Translations under genes and position numbers: made by a program
Notes under the pieces: generated by a model
Told to the model about the DNA's origin: nothing
Database searches by the model: none
Seen by the model: only the letters and a program-made list of their open reading frames with translations
Assembly (NCBI GenBank): GCA_963785245.1
Contig: CAWAUO010000005.1
Location: 1 to 64,000, forward strand
Source of the DNA: JAHEEL01 sp963785245
Lineage (GTDB): Bacteria > Actinomycetota > Acidimicrobiia > Spongiisociales > UBA5794
DNA: 64,000 nucleotides
Direction of reading: 5' to 3'
Shown: positions 19,161 to 27,567 of the stretch, in pieces
Layout of the letters: every line of letters begins with the position of its first letter
How positions within the stretch are numbered: position 1 is the first letter of the stretch

Positions 19161-19766
19161 TCAGTCGGCGAGGCCGAACCCGCTCTCGAACGACGCGGCG
19201 ACGCGGCGCATGATCGTCTCGAGCGGCGTGCCGAATGCGCCTTCGTACCAGTGGTGGAGTCCACCCACGATCGCTCCCACCACCGCATGGGAGAGCAACT
19301 GGACCTCAAGGTCGCCGTGCTCGCGGCCGAGCGCCTCGGAGACCGCCGTGCCGAACGTTTCGGCGGCTCGGTACGCCTGGAGGGCAGAGGCGGCTTCGAC
19401 GGAGGGTTCCTTCATGATGAGACTGATCCTGCGGCGGAGGCGTGCCTGGTCGCTGCTGAGGACCCCGGAGACGAGAGCATCCACCATGAATTGCAGCGAC
19501 TCGAGCGGCGGGTGGCTGCGAAGCCCCTGCGGGATGCGCGCGGACCAGATGGGGTCGTTCTCGTCCCAGAGAATGATGTGCTCCTTCGTTCCGAAATAGC
19601 GGTAGACGGAACTGAGGGAGACGTCCGATGCTGCGGCGATCCGTTGAACGGTCACTTCCGCGTATCCGTGGGCGTCGAAGAGTTCGAGGGCGACTTCCTG
19701 GACCAGACGCATCGCGGCGTATCGCTTTCGCTCGCGCATGCTGAGGACGGGGGTGTCTTCACTCAC
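19161..19766 (-). CDS. TetR-family repressor, likely controlling the adjacent ABC exporter
   Basis: A 201-residue TetR-type protein. The helix-turn-helix is at residues 25-60 (EVTVQRIAAASDVSLSSVYR, YFGTKEHII); the C-terminal helical part is a ligand-binding/dimer domain without an obvious ligand signature. GTG 19766 is chosen; the open frame runs a little further up into the operator region. It is divergent from the ABC genes, 120 bases apart, with nested inverted repeats over the promoter between them (19783-19852). It probably represses the exporter until the drug-like ligand binds. Confidence 0.9.
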   Translation of the reverse strand: MSEDTPVLSMRERKRYAAMRLVQEVALELFDAHGYAEVTVQRIAAASDVSLSSVYRYFGTKEHIILWDENDPIWSARIPQGLRSHPPLESLQFMVDALVSGVLSSDQARLRRRISLIMKEPSVEAASALQAYRAAETFGTAVSEALGREHGDLEVQLLSHAVVGAIVGGLHHWYEGAFGTPLETIMRRVAASFESGFGLAD

Positions 19767-19782
19767 GCGACCAGCGTAGCAG

Positions 19783-19852
19783 AACTGACACTGACTTGCA
19801 CTTGACACTGACTTTCATGACAGTTAGTATCAACTGAAAGTCACTGTCAGTT
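19783..19852 (+). promoter_or_regulatory. Promoter and TetR-type operator of the ABC exporter
   Basis: TTGACA (19802-19807), a 17-base spacer and TAGTAT (19825-19830) form a near-ideal sigma-70 promoter toward the ABC genes. Overlapping it are inverted repeats TGACTTTC (19809-19816) / GAAAGTCA (19836-19843), and outer, slightly imperfect arms AACTGACACTGAC (19783-19795) / GTCACTGTCAGTT (19840-19852). A repressor bound here would block RNA polymerase. Confidence 0.75.
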
Positions 19853-19886
19853 TGACGGTGGATCACTCGGTCCTAGGGAGGGTGCC

Positions 19887-20816
19887 ATGGATGCGGCAAT
19901 CGAGATGAGGGGCCTGGTCAAGCGCTATGGCACGACGGTCGCGCTCGACGGCGTCGATCTGACCGTCAACCCGGGCGAGATTCACGGCTTCCTCGGGCCG
20001 AACGGGTCGGGGAAGTCGACGACCGTCCGGACCCTTCTTGGACTGCTTCGCAAGGACGCGGGCGAGGTGAGACTCCTCGGCGGCGACCCATGGCGCGACG
20101 CCGTCGCGCTCCATCGGCGACTCGCCTACGTCCCGGGAGACGTCAACCTCTGGCCGAACCTTTCCGGGGGAGAGGCGATCGACCTCCTCGCCAGCCTTCG
20201 GGGCGGGCTCGACCGTCGGCTCCGCGACGAGATGATTGAGCGCTTCCAGCTCGACCCGCGCAAGCGATGCTCGAGCTACTCCAAAGGCAATCGGCAGAAG
20301 GTAGCGATCATCGCGGCGTTCGCCTCCGACGTAGAGCTGTATCTCCTCGACGAGCCGACGTCCGGCCTCGACCCGCTCATGGAGACCGTGTTCCAGGACG
20401 TGGTGAAGGAGAGGGTTGGGAACGGGAGGACCGCGCTCCTGTCGAGCCACATTCTGGCCGAGGCCGAGGCGCTCTGCGATCGCGTCAGCATCATCCGCAG
20501 GGGGAGGATCGTCGAAACGGGCACCCTCGACCAGATGCGCCACCTCACGCGTACGTCGGTCCATATCCACACGACCCACCCCATCACCGGGCTGCAGGGC
20601 AGGACCGGGGTGTACGACCTTGAGACTGACGCCGACGGGGCCGCCTTCGAGGTGGACGGGCACCTTCTCGGTGATCTGATCACGCACCTCGCTGGCTTCG
20701 GGATCCTCATGCTCACCTGCACGCCTCCCACCCTTGAGGACTTGTTTCTCCGCCACTATGGGGATGAACTTGCGAGCCTCTCCAAGAACGGGAACGGCGA
20801 CGGGGGGCGGTCGTGA
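19887..20816 (+). CDS. ABC-2 type exporter, ATPase subunit
   Basis: A 309-residue ATPase with Walker A GPNGSGKST (about 37-45), a signature variant YSKGNRQK (about 131-138) in place of LSGGQ, Walker B LYLLDEPTSGLDP and the switch His in LLSSHILAEAEALC. The YSKGNRQK variant is usual in ATPases of drug and polyketide-antibiotic exporters. The C-terminal 80 residues form the extra domain typical of this group. ATG 19887 follows GGGAGG. The stop overlaps the start of the permease gene (GTGA), so the two are translated together under the TetR-controlled promoter. Confidence 0.93.
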   Translation: MDAAIEMRGLVKRYGTTVALDGVDLTVNPGEIHGFLGPNGSGKSTTVRTLLGLLRKDAGEVRLLGGDPWRDAVALHRRLAYVPGDVNLWPNLSGGEAIDLLASLRGGLDRRLRDEMIERFQLDPRKRCSSYSKGNRQKVAIIAAFASDVELYLLDEPTSGLDPLMETVFQDVVKERVGNGRTALLSSHILAEAEALCDRVSIIRRGRIVETGTLDQMRHLTRTSVHIHTTHPITGLQGRTGVYDLETDADGAAFEVDGHLLGDLITHLAGFGILMLTCTPPTLEDLFLRHYGDELASLSKNGNGDGGRS

Positions 20817-22441
20817 CTGCATGGACCGGAACCCCCCGCTTGGTCCGGCTCGCGCTCCGACGGGATCGCTTGCGTCTCCCCGTCTGGATCGTTGCGATCT
20901 GCGGGCTCATCGCGGCGGTCATCGCCGCCGAGACCTCCATCTATCAGGATGCGGCGCAGAGGGCGGTTGGTGCCGCATTCAGCGCGGACAACATTATGTC
21001 CAGGTTTGCCGACGGACCGGCCTCCGGCACGAGCCTCGGGGCGATGTCGATCGTCGAGTCATACCTCGTCCTCGCGATCTTCGTCGCCCTGATGAGCGCG
21101 CAGGCCGTCGTTCGCCACACCCGGCTCGACGAGGAGACCGGGCGCGCCGAGCTGATCGAATCGAGCGTCGCTGGCCGTCACGCGCGCCTGAGCGCGGCAC
21201 TGATCGTTGCGGCGCTCGCCAACGCGGTCATCGCTCTTGCCGCAACGCTCGTCCTCGTCGCACATGGACTCCCCCTCGGTGGCTCGCTCGCGGCGGGAGT
21301 CTCGCTCGCCGGCGTGGGCCTGGCGTTCGCAAGCGTCGCAGCGGTGGCCGCTCAGGCGTCGGTCACGCAGCGGGGGGCGAACGGACTTGTGGGGCTCGCG
21401 CTTGGGGTTGCCTTCCTGCTCCGTGCGGTCGGTGATGCGTTCGGCACCGTCGCGCCGAACGGGGTCGAGCTCGTCAGTTCGTGGCCGTCGTGGCTGTCAC
21501 CCATCGGTTGGGGCCAGCAGATGCGGCCCTTCTACCAGGACAACTGGGCCATCGGGGCGCTGTTCTTCGGCTTCGCCGTTCTCGCCGTCGGCCTCGCCTA
21601 TCGGCTGTCCGCAGGCAGGGACCTTGGCACAGGACTCCTGCGCGAGCGCCCGAGTCCGGCCTCGGCCTCTCCCAGGTTGTTGAGCCCCTGGGGACTGGCG
21701 TGGCGCCTCCAACGGGCTCCGCTCCTGGCGTGGACCGTGGGAACGGCGGTCATGGGCGCCACGTTTGGCGCGGTAGGAACCACCGCTGACGACCTCGAGA
21801 ACGTGAGCCCACAGTTGACCGAGATGCTGCAGCAGCAGTTTCCCGGGGCGGACCTCGTCGACGTCCTTGCGGCGTTCATGATGGGCATCCTTGGCGTGGC
21901 TGCCGCCGGATACACCATTCAGGCCCTACTGCGCATGCGCGCGGAGGAAGTGTCCGGGCGGCTCGAGCCCGTACTCGCGACGTCCGTCGACCGTGGGAGG
22001 TGGCTCGCGAGCCACGGCGTCATCGCGGGGCTCGGCACAGTGGCGGTGATCGGGGCGATGGGTCTCGCGGCAACGCTCGGCTATGTCGCGGCGGGAGGCG
22101 ATCTCGCCGGGGGCCTCGACCAGACGGGGGCCGCGCTCACTCAGCTACCCCCCGCGCTCGCCCTTGGCGCCTTCGTGGTGGCCGCCTTCGCTCTCGCTCC
22201 CCGATTCGCGCCGGCGATCGGATGGTCCGCCCTCGCCATCAGCCTTGTAGTCGGGCAATTGGGCGAGATGCTCAAGCTCCCTCAGGCCGCCATCAACCTG
22301 TCCCCCTTCATGCACATGCCCGCCGTCCCTGCCGAGGCGCTCGCCATCACGCCGATCGCGCTCCTCCTCGCCGCGAGCCTCGCATTCGTGGCGATCGCCG
22401 TGGCTGCGTTCCGGCGTCGCGACCTTGCCATTCACGCGTAG
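20813..22441 (+). CDS. ABC-2 type exporter, large permease subunit
   Basis: A 542-residue membrane protein with about 12 hydrophobic helices in two similar halves (VWIVAICGLIAAVIAAETSI in the first; LLAWTVGTAVMGATFGAVGT in the second). This internal duplication is typical of permeases annotated as exporters of polyketide antibiotics, where one chain does the work of two. It has no ATPase motif. GTG 20813 overlaps the stop of the ATPase gene by 4 bases. Substrate is unknown; the TetR gene next door suggests export of a toxic small molecule that induces the pair. Confidence 0.9.
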   Translation: MTAWTGTPRLVRLALRRDRLRLPVWIVAICGLIAAVIAAETSIYQDAAQRAVGAAFSADNIMSRFADGPASGTSLGAMSIVESYLVLAIFVALMSAQAVVRHTRLDEETGRAELIESSVAGRHARLSAALIVAALANAVIALAATLVLVAHGLPLGGSLAAGVSLAGVGLAFASVAAVAAQASVTQRGANGLVGLALGVAFLLRAVGDAFGTVAPNGVELVSSWPSWLSPIGWGQQMRPFYQDNWAIGALFFGFAVLAVGLAYRLSAGRDLGTGLLRERPSPASASPRLLSPWGLAWRLQRAPLLAWTVGTAVMGATFGAVGTTADDLENVSPQLTEMLQQQFPGADLVDVLAAFMMGILGVAAAGYTIQALLRMRAEEVSGRLEPVLATSVDRGRWLASHGVIAGLGTVAVIGAMGLAATLGYVAAGGDLAGGLDQTGAALTQLPPALALGAFVVAAFALAPRFAPAIGWSALAISLVVGQLGEMLKLPQAAINLSPFMHMPAVPAEALAITPIALLLAASLAFVAIAVAAFRRRDLAIHA

Positions 22442-22513
22442 GCGTCGGCTCGCCGCGACACCGCGACCGGTGCGGTCCCCGCGCGAGCGCGTACGCCCGC
22501 CTGGGACGTAGCG

Positions 22514-22560
22514 GGGCCAGTAGCCCAACCGGTTGGAGCAGCGGACGCATAACCCGAAAG
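22514..22560 (+). other. tRNA 5'-half-like remnant with CAT anticodon
   Basis: GGGCCAG (acceptor-like), TA, then AGCCCAACCGGTTGG (D-arm-like), then GCGGACGCATAACCCG (anticodon-arm-like with CAT). No T-arm (GGTTCGAA) follows, so it is incomplete. Its acceptor could pair with the 3' half at 19141-19147 in 5 of 7 Watson-Crick positions plus one G-U. Confidence 0.35.
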
Positions 22561-22643
22561 CCTTGGCTGCCACCACAGAGCGACGCTCTTCGCGGGAAGC
22601 GCAGGCTCGAGAGACCCCGCTGATGGTGTCACGGCGGTTACCA

Positions 22644-22663
22644 ACGCTTCTTAGCGGAAGCGT
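22644..22663. repeat. Small hairpin repeat (ACGCTTC / GAAGCGT)
   Basis: ACGCTTC-TTAGCG-GAAGCGT is a perfect 7-base stem. Similar stems occur at about 8415-8434 (ACGCTTTCC / GGAAGCGT) and, degenerate, in several other intergenic stretches. The rest of 22442-22847 shows no gene. Confidence 0.5.
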
Positions 22664-22847
22664 CTTCCATCGGATCGCCTTGGCACGCGCAGCCACGCTC
22701 CTTGGTCCAAGCGTCGCGACACTGTGCTAACCCGTTTCTTGTGCTCAGCATGCAACGCGGATGCAACCCGCCTGCAACACCCCTGCAGTCCGTGCGATCC
22801 AAGATTCGGCGAGGAATCATCGATCCGCGCGAGACAAGGAGGCAGTC

Positions 22848-23540
22848 ATGACCACCGCACACAGGCATGGAGGTGGTGTCGCGATCGGGCCACAAATGCC
22901 GCCAGGATGGGTCCTGTTCTTGGCGCTGTTCGCTATCACGGCCGTTGGTATTGCTGCGGTAGCCTTGGTCGTCAACCGCGCCGAGTCACCGGTGTCGCAG
23001 GAGATCACCTCGGCAGCAATCGGCCAGACTGTTCTCACGAGCGAGCAGCTCGGTGCTATCAACCATCTCCTCGCTCACGAGTCGGCGGTTGGTGCTGCGG
23101 TCGGCACGGGCGCTGTTCTCACGAGCGAGCAGCTCGGTGCTATCAACCATCTCCTCGCTCACGAGTCGGCGGTTGGTGCTGCGGTCGGCACGGGAGCTGT
23201 TCTCACGAGCGAGCAGCTCGGTGCTATCAACCATCTCCTCGCTCACGAGTCGGCGGTTGGTGCTGCGGTCGGCACGGGAGCTGTTCTCACGAGCGAGCAG
23301 CTCGGTGCTATCAACCATCTCCTCGCTCACGAGTCGGCGGTTGGTGCTGCGGTCGGCACGGGAGCTGTTCTCACGAGCGAGCAGCTCGGCGCTATCAACC
23401 ATCTCCTCGCTCACGAGTCGGCGGTTGGTGCTGCGGTCGGCACGGGAGCTGTTCTCACGAGCGAGCAGCTCGGCGCTATCAACCATCTCCTCGCTCACGA
23501 ATCGGCGGTTGGTGCCAGCGCTGCATCCGCAGAGGACTGA
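22848..23540 (+). CDS. Membrane-anchored protein with six near-identical 28-residue repeats
   Basis: ATG 22848 follows a strong AAGGAGG. The 230-residue product has a short polar head, one membrane helix at about 20-42 (WVLFLALFAITAVGIAAVAL), a short linker and six repeats at about 62-223. Each repeat reads VLTSEQLGAINHLLAHESAV then GAAVGTGA. The predicted helical SEQLGAINHLLAHES part alternates with a Gly/Ala hinge, so the external part may be a spring-like or coiled array. The DNA repeats are almost identical, pointing to recent expansion. No family is recognised. It converges on the SARP-STAND-SBP gene (64 bases between stops), so co-function is only a guess. Confidence 0.75.
   Translation: MTTAHRHGGGVAIGPQMPPGWVLFLALFAITAVGIAAVALVVNRAESPVSQEITSAAIGQTVLTSEQLGAINHLLAHESAVGAAVGTGAVLTSEQLGAINHLLAHESAVGAAVGTGAVLTSEQLGAINHLLAHESAVGAAVGTGAVLTSEQLGAINHLLAHESAVGAAVGTGAVLTSEQLGAINHLLAHESAVGAAVGTGAVLTSEQLGAINHLLAHESAVGASAASAED
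23031..23516 (+). repeat. 84-bp tandem repeat array (six units, last partial)
   Basis: Units start at 23031, 23115, 23199, 23283, 23367 and 23451 with GTTCTCACGAGCGAGCAGCT. Differences are few and synonymous (GGTGCT/GGCGCT, GAGTCG/GAATCG, ACGGGC/ACGGGA). Because 84 is a multiple of three, several other frames and the reverse strand stay open through the array. Confidence 0.95.
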
Positions 23541-23604
23541 GCGATCGCCGGGGATTGATGGCCTCGTCGGCCGCCGAGACCAGAGAGTCGGTGCTGTCGA
23601 TGCC

Positions 23605-26600
23605 TCAACCGGAGCGTTCCGACCGACGAGCAACGGTCCTGTCCAGTTCTTCGAGAATCGCCGGGAGCGCGTCCTGCCCACCCTCCAGAAAGGCAATCAT
23701 GGCCGCTCGGAATTGGGCTTCGATTCCCATCGCAACCGAGGCGTCAAGGCGGAACATTCCCTTGGCAAGGGCGCTGTGCGCAATCGGCGCAAGGCTCGTT
23801 CGGACGTCCACCGTGCTGTATGCGTGATCGAACGATCGATTCGCCACGACAAATCCCGATCCAACCGAGCGCGCAAGCGAGAGTCCGTAGTCAGGCCCCG
23901 CGAGGAATCGCATCAGCTCTCTCACCTCAGGCCGATCCGAGCGCGCCGCGACGAACACCGCCGATCCGAGAACCGCGTCAGAATCTCGCGGCGTCGCCAC
24001 CGGTGTGAGGAAGAAGCCGATCTCTTCGAGGTGCGCCTCGCCCGGGGACAGAGACCGAAGCGCGTAGCTGCCTTGATGGTGAAGCCAACAGTCCGGTTCG
24101 TCTGACAACAACCACCGCATTCCCTCCGACACCTCGGTACCGAGCGCGCCGTCGATTCCACCGTGGACGTGGCCCGGTTTGAGCAAGGCTTCGCCGTAGC
24201 GTTGAAACGCATGGTGGATCGGCGTTGAGGTGAACGGCAGTGAGCCGGCCACCCATCGATCGAATACGTCAACGCCGGCATCTCGAAGTACGAGGTCCTC
24301 CACGAAATCTGTCGCCGGGCCGCCGGATGACAATCCCGCTTCGGCGACGCACCATGGCGTCCACCCGTCCTCCACCATTGTCTGCGTCAGAACGATGAGC
24401 TCCCCCCACGTTTCGGGCACTGTGTATCCGGCGTCGGCAAACGCTGCGGTGGGATACCACACCAGGCTCTTCACCGAGACCGCCAGCGGAACGCCACGCA
24501 GGGTCGATTCGCCGGGGAAGGGGACCTCCGGCGTCGCCGGCCTCATCAGATCGAGCAGGTACGCGTGGTGCTCGGTTTCGAGCTTCGTTGAGTCGAGGTA
24601 GGTGCCCACGTCGACGTAGTCCTCAGGGTCGGCAACCGGACTCGAGAGCGACTCAACGAGCCCCACCACGTCGAACCGATCGAGTGAGTTGTACCAGCCG
24701 CGGTCAGGTGCCTCGGCGACAACGTTGATTCCGGTCAACGCCGTGAATCGTGCGAGATCTGCAGCGAATGCCTGCCCATCATCCCCATCCCACGGACTCA
24801 ACACCCTCACGGTCGTCCCGACCAGGGGTTGGTCCGCCGACGCACCCACCGCAGGCAGCGGGTCGACGATCGTCCCCGGCACGATTTCCACGATGCCGCG
24901 GGGACAATCGGTATCAACGAAGAATTCGTCGCATTCCGCTGGAGTCAAGGACCGGGTGACGCCTGATCCTGCCAGTGCAACCAGTTCGGGGAGCGGGAGG
25001 TCGTATGCGCCGACCGGTCCGCTCGCGCCGTCGATCGTGACAACGCGGTCGGCCTGCCCCGGGTAGAGAATGCCGGCCGATTGGATCGCCAAGTGGATTG
25101 TCCCGACGGTCGTGGCTGGCACAACCTGGCCGGAATCTTGGAGGACGCCGGCGGCATGCGTTGCCAGCAGCAGACTCCGCTCCGGATCGGTTGCGAGCGA
25201 TGCCGTGGCCCCGTGCGTGAGCGATGCGGCGAAGGCTCTCGCCTCCGCCCCGAGCGCGACGACACGCTCGCTGTCGGAGATGGCGGCAAGACGCTCAGCT
25301 TCCTTCGCGTGATCGGCGGCGTTCCGGCCGAGGACGATTGCTGCCACGGTCAAGGCGGCTGCGACGATGGCCGCGATCGACATCACGATGGCGAGGGCAA
25401 CCGTACGATTGTGGGCCCGGACCCTGAGTCGCTGCTCTTCAGCGGAGCGTTCCGCCTCGATGGCATCTTCTGTTTCGCGTCGGGCTTTGCTCGCCAGCAG
25501 GTAGTCCCTTTCCGCCTCGGTGAGCGCGATGTCCGTCCGGAACTCCCAATCGCTGTATTGATCGAGACGCGAGCCGGCGATCAGGTAGTCGGGATCGCAA
25601 CCCGACTCCTGCCATGTCCGCACTTCCGCGTCGAGCGACTCCCGTAGATGGAGGTCGACACGCTCGAGTGCCACCCAGGACCGGAGGCGCTCCCAATCCG
25701 CAATCAGCGCCTCGTGAACCAAGGAGACGGTCGCCTGGCGGGTCGCCGGATCCCGATCGAAGCCGATGAGGCGAAGCAAGCCGAAGCGATCGAGCACCTC
25801 GGATGCAGCCGGTCCGAGCGACAGGATCTCCTCCAGGGGGGCGCGGCGGCGGGTAACGGGACCGACTTCCCCGACTCTCACCAAGTGGAAGAACACTTGA
25901 CGTGCCGCGATTCGCTCGAGTTTCCCGAGTCCCAAGTAGGCGGATTCCGCCCGACGGGCGAGAATCCCCTGCATCCCCCCTTCCTCGTCGAAGTCATCGG
26001 TGGTGATCGTGGAGCCGGTGTGGGCGTCGAAGAGTCGGGTCAACGCGTATTGAAGTTGTGGGAGGGCAGCCGGCTCCCGACGAACGTCCTCGGAGAGTCG
26101 TGCCACGAGATCCGGATCGAACGACACGCCGACACGGGCCGCGGGCTCTACGATTGTCGATCGAAGTTCGTCGGGATCAAGTGGAGTCACCGTCACCATG
26201 CCACGGACGATCAGATCTGCAAGCTCACGATTGTGAAGCGGCCGGTCGTAGAAGTCGGCTCGGAGGGCGAGCAGGACCATCATTCGCGGATCCGGGCATG
26301 TTGCGACTCGCACGACCGCTTCGATGAATCGATCGCAATCACGCGAATCAGCTGCGGTGAAGAGTTCCTCGAACTGGTCGACGACGAGAAGTCTCGGTCG
26401 ACCTGCACCGCCGTAGCTGCTCAACACCTCGGCAGCTTCCGCCGGATTGGCCTCGAGCGCTGCGAACAGCCCTTCTTCGCTGAGACCGGTCTCATCCGCG
26501 ATTGCGAGTTCCAGTGCTTCAAATGGGTGCTGACCGGGTTCCATGAGGAAGACCTGCAGAGCGTCCCCGTTTCGAAGACTGCGGGAGCGGAGCGCCGGAA

Positions 26601-27567
26601 TTGCCCCGGCGGTCAGCAGACTCGACTTGCCGCAGCCGCTGGATCCGATCACAGCAACGAGGCGGCTCCCCGAATCGAAGCGTTCTACGATCCTGGCGAT
26701 GAGCCGGTCTCGACCGAAGAAGTCGTCGGCGTCCCGTTCGGTGAAGGAGGCAAGCCCCTTGTATGGGTTCCGGATCGAGGACCCGCTGAACGGCTCGGCC
26801 GGTGTCGGCGTGGTCGCGCCGAGCTGGGGATCTTGGTTCAGGATCTGTTCTTCGAGAGCCCTCAGCTCTGGCGAGGGGTCGATTCCCAGGTCGCCGACGA
26901 GCCGTTCGCGAACCCGACCGTAGGCCTTCAACGCGTCGGCCTGGCGACCCGATCGGTACAGCGCGAGCATGAGCTGACCCCATAGACGCTCTCGATACGG
27001 ATCATCCAGGAGACACGTCTCTATTCGGGGAATTGCTTCTTCGTAGAGGCCAAGGTCGAACTCGAGATCGAACCCATCCTCGATCGCGGTCCTGCGTTCC
27101 TCGTCGTAGGGGTACGCCCGCGTCGAAATGCCACCGCCGCGGAGGTCAGCCAGTGTGGGTCCCCGCCACAACGAGAGAGCCTCGTGTGTTGCGTCGAGTG
27201 CCTTTCTCGGATCAGCCGTGCCGATCGAGCGCGCAAGACGCCTGAGCGCTTCAAACCGGTCCGCGTCGAGCTCGCCTTTCTCAACCCTGATCCGGTATCC
27301 CGGTTCAACTGACGCGATCCGATCGTCACCGAGAACTCCCCGGAGTCGCGAAACGTAGGCCTGGATCGAACGGCGTGCCGTCGGCGGAGGCTCCTCCCCC
27401 CACACGATGTCGATTAGCTGATCGATCGGAGTGACTCGATTCGCGTTGAGCAAGAGCGCGGCTAGGACCGTTCGCTGTCGGCGTCCGCCGAGTCCAAGCG
27501 GCCCGTTTCCTTCGGACACCTCAAGGGGGCCGAGGATCCGGTAGTCCATGGTTCTTTCATTTGACAC
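23605..27567 (-). CDS. SARP-STAND-transmembrane-solute-binding receptor/regulator, 1320 aa
   Basis: One intact frame encodes, in order: SARP winged helix (YRILGPLEVSEGNGPLGLGG) and BTAD helices to about residue 245; linker RNPYKGLASFTERDADDFFG; STAND NTPase with Walker A GSSGCGKSS (about 304-312) and Walker B LLVVDQFEELF (about 389-399); a helical winged region to about 700; one membrane helix at about 722-745 (ALAIVMSIAAIVAAALTVAA); a short DPERSLLLATHAAGVL segment seen in STAND-WD40 proteins; and from about 917 a type-1 extracellular solute-binding domain (VRVLSPWDGDDGQAFAADLA; VPETWGELIVLTQTM; GMRWLLSDEPDCW). The solute-binding part sits where WD40 repeats are usual. I infer that it senses a sugar-like ligand outside and drives transcription inside. 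The start is GTG 27567 or ATG 27549. Confidence 0.9.
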   Translation of the reverse strand: MSNERTMDYRILGPLEVSEGNGPLGLGGRRQRTVLAALLLNANRVTPIDQLIDIVWGEEPPPTARRSIQAYVSRLRGVLGDDRIASVEPGYRIRVEKGELDADRFEALRRLARSIGTADPRKALDATHEALSLWRGPTLADLRGGGISTRAYPYDEERRTAIEDGFDLEFDLGLYEEAIPRIETCLLDDPYRERLWGQLMLALYRSGRQADALKAYGRVRERLVGDLGIDPSPELRALEEQILNQDPQLGATTPTPAEPFSGSSIRNPYKGLASFTERDADDFFGRDRLIARIVERFDSGSRLVAVIGSSGCGKSSLLTAGAIPALRSRSLRNGDALQVFLMEPGQHPFEALELAIADETGLSEEGLFAALEANPAEAAEVLSSYGGAGRPRLLVVDQFEELFTAADSRDCDRFIEAVVRVATCPDPRMMVLLALRADFYDRPLHNRELADLIVRGMVTVTPLDPDELRSTIVEPAARVGVSFDPDLVARLSEDVRREPAALPQLQYALTRLFDAHTGSTITTDDFDEEGGMQGILARRAESAYLGLGKLERIAARQVFFHLVRVGEVGPVTRRRAPLEEILSLGPAASEVLDRFGLLRLIGFDRDPATRQATVSLVHEALIADWERLRSWVALERVDLHLRESLDAEVRTWQESGCDPDYLIAGSRLDQYSDWEFRTDIALTEAERDYLLASKARRETEDAIEAERSAEEQRLRVRAHNRTVALAIVMSIAAIVAAALTVAAIVLGRNAADHAKEAERLAAISDSERVVALGAEARAFAASLTHGATASLATDPERSLLLATHAAGVLQDSGQVVPATTVGTIHLAIQSAGILYPGQADRVVTIDGASGPVGAYDLPLPELVALAGSGVTRSLTPAECDEFFVDTDCPRGIVEIVPGTIVDPLPAVGASADQPLVGTTVRVLSPWDGDDGQAFAADLARFTALTGINVVAEAPDRGWYNSLDRFDVVGLVESLSSPVADPEDYVDVGTYLDSTKLETEHHAYLLDLMRPATPEVPFPGESTLRGVPLAVSVKSLVWYPTAAFADAGYTVPETWGELIVLTQTMVEDGWTPWCVAEAGLSSGGPATDFVEDLVLRDAGVDVFDRWVAGSLPFTSTPIHHAFQRYGEALLKPGHVHGGIDGALGTEVSEGMRWLLSDEPDCWLHHQGSYALRSLSPGEAHLEEIGFFLTPVATPRDSDAVLGSAVFVAARSDRPEVRELMRFLAGPDYGLSLARSVGSGFVVANRSFDHAYSTVDVRTSLAPIAHSALAKGMFRLDASVAMGIEAQFRAAMIAFLEGGQDALPAILEELDRTVARRSERSG

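Noticed and set aside
23031..23516. CRISPR array
   Set aside because: The 84-bp units are contiguous and coding, with no unique spacers and no cas genes.
22986..23696. Long minus-strand and alternative-frame reading frames through the 84-bp repeats
   Set aside because: They stay open only because the repeat period is a multiple of three; the plus-strand frame from ATG 22848 has a strong ribosome site, a membrane helix and a sensible composition.
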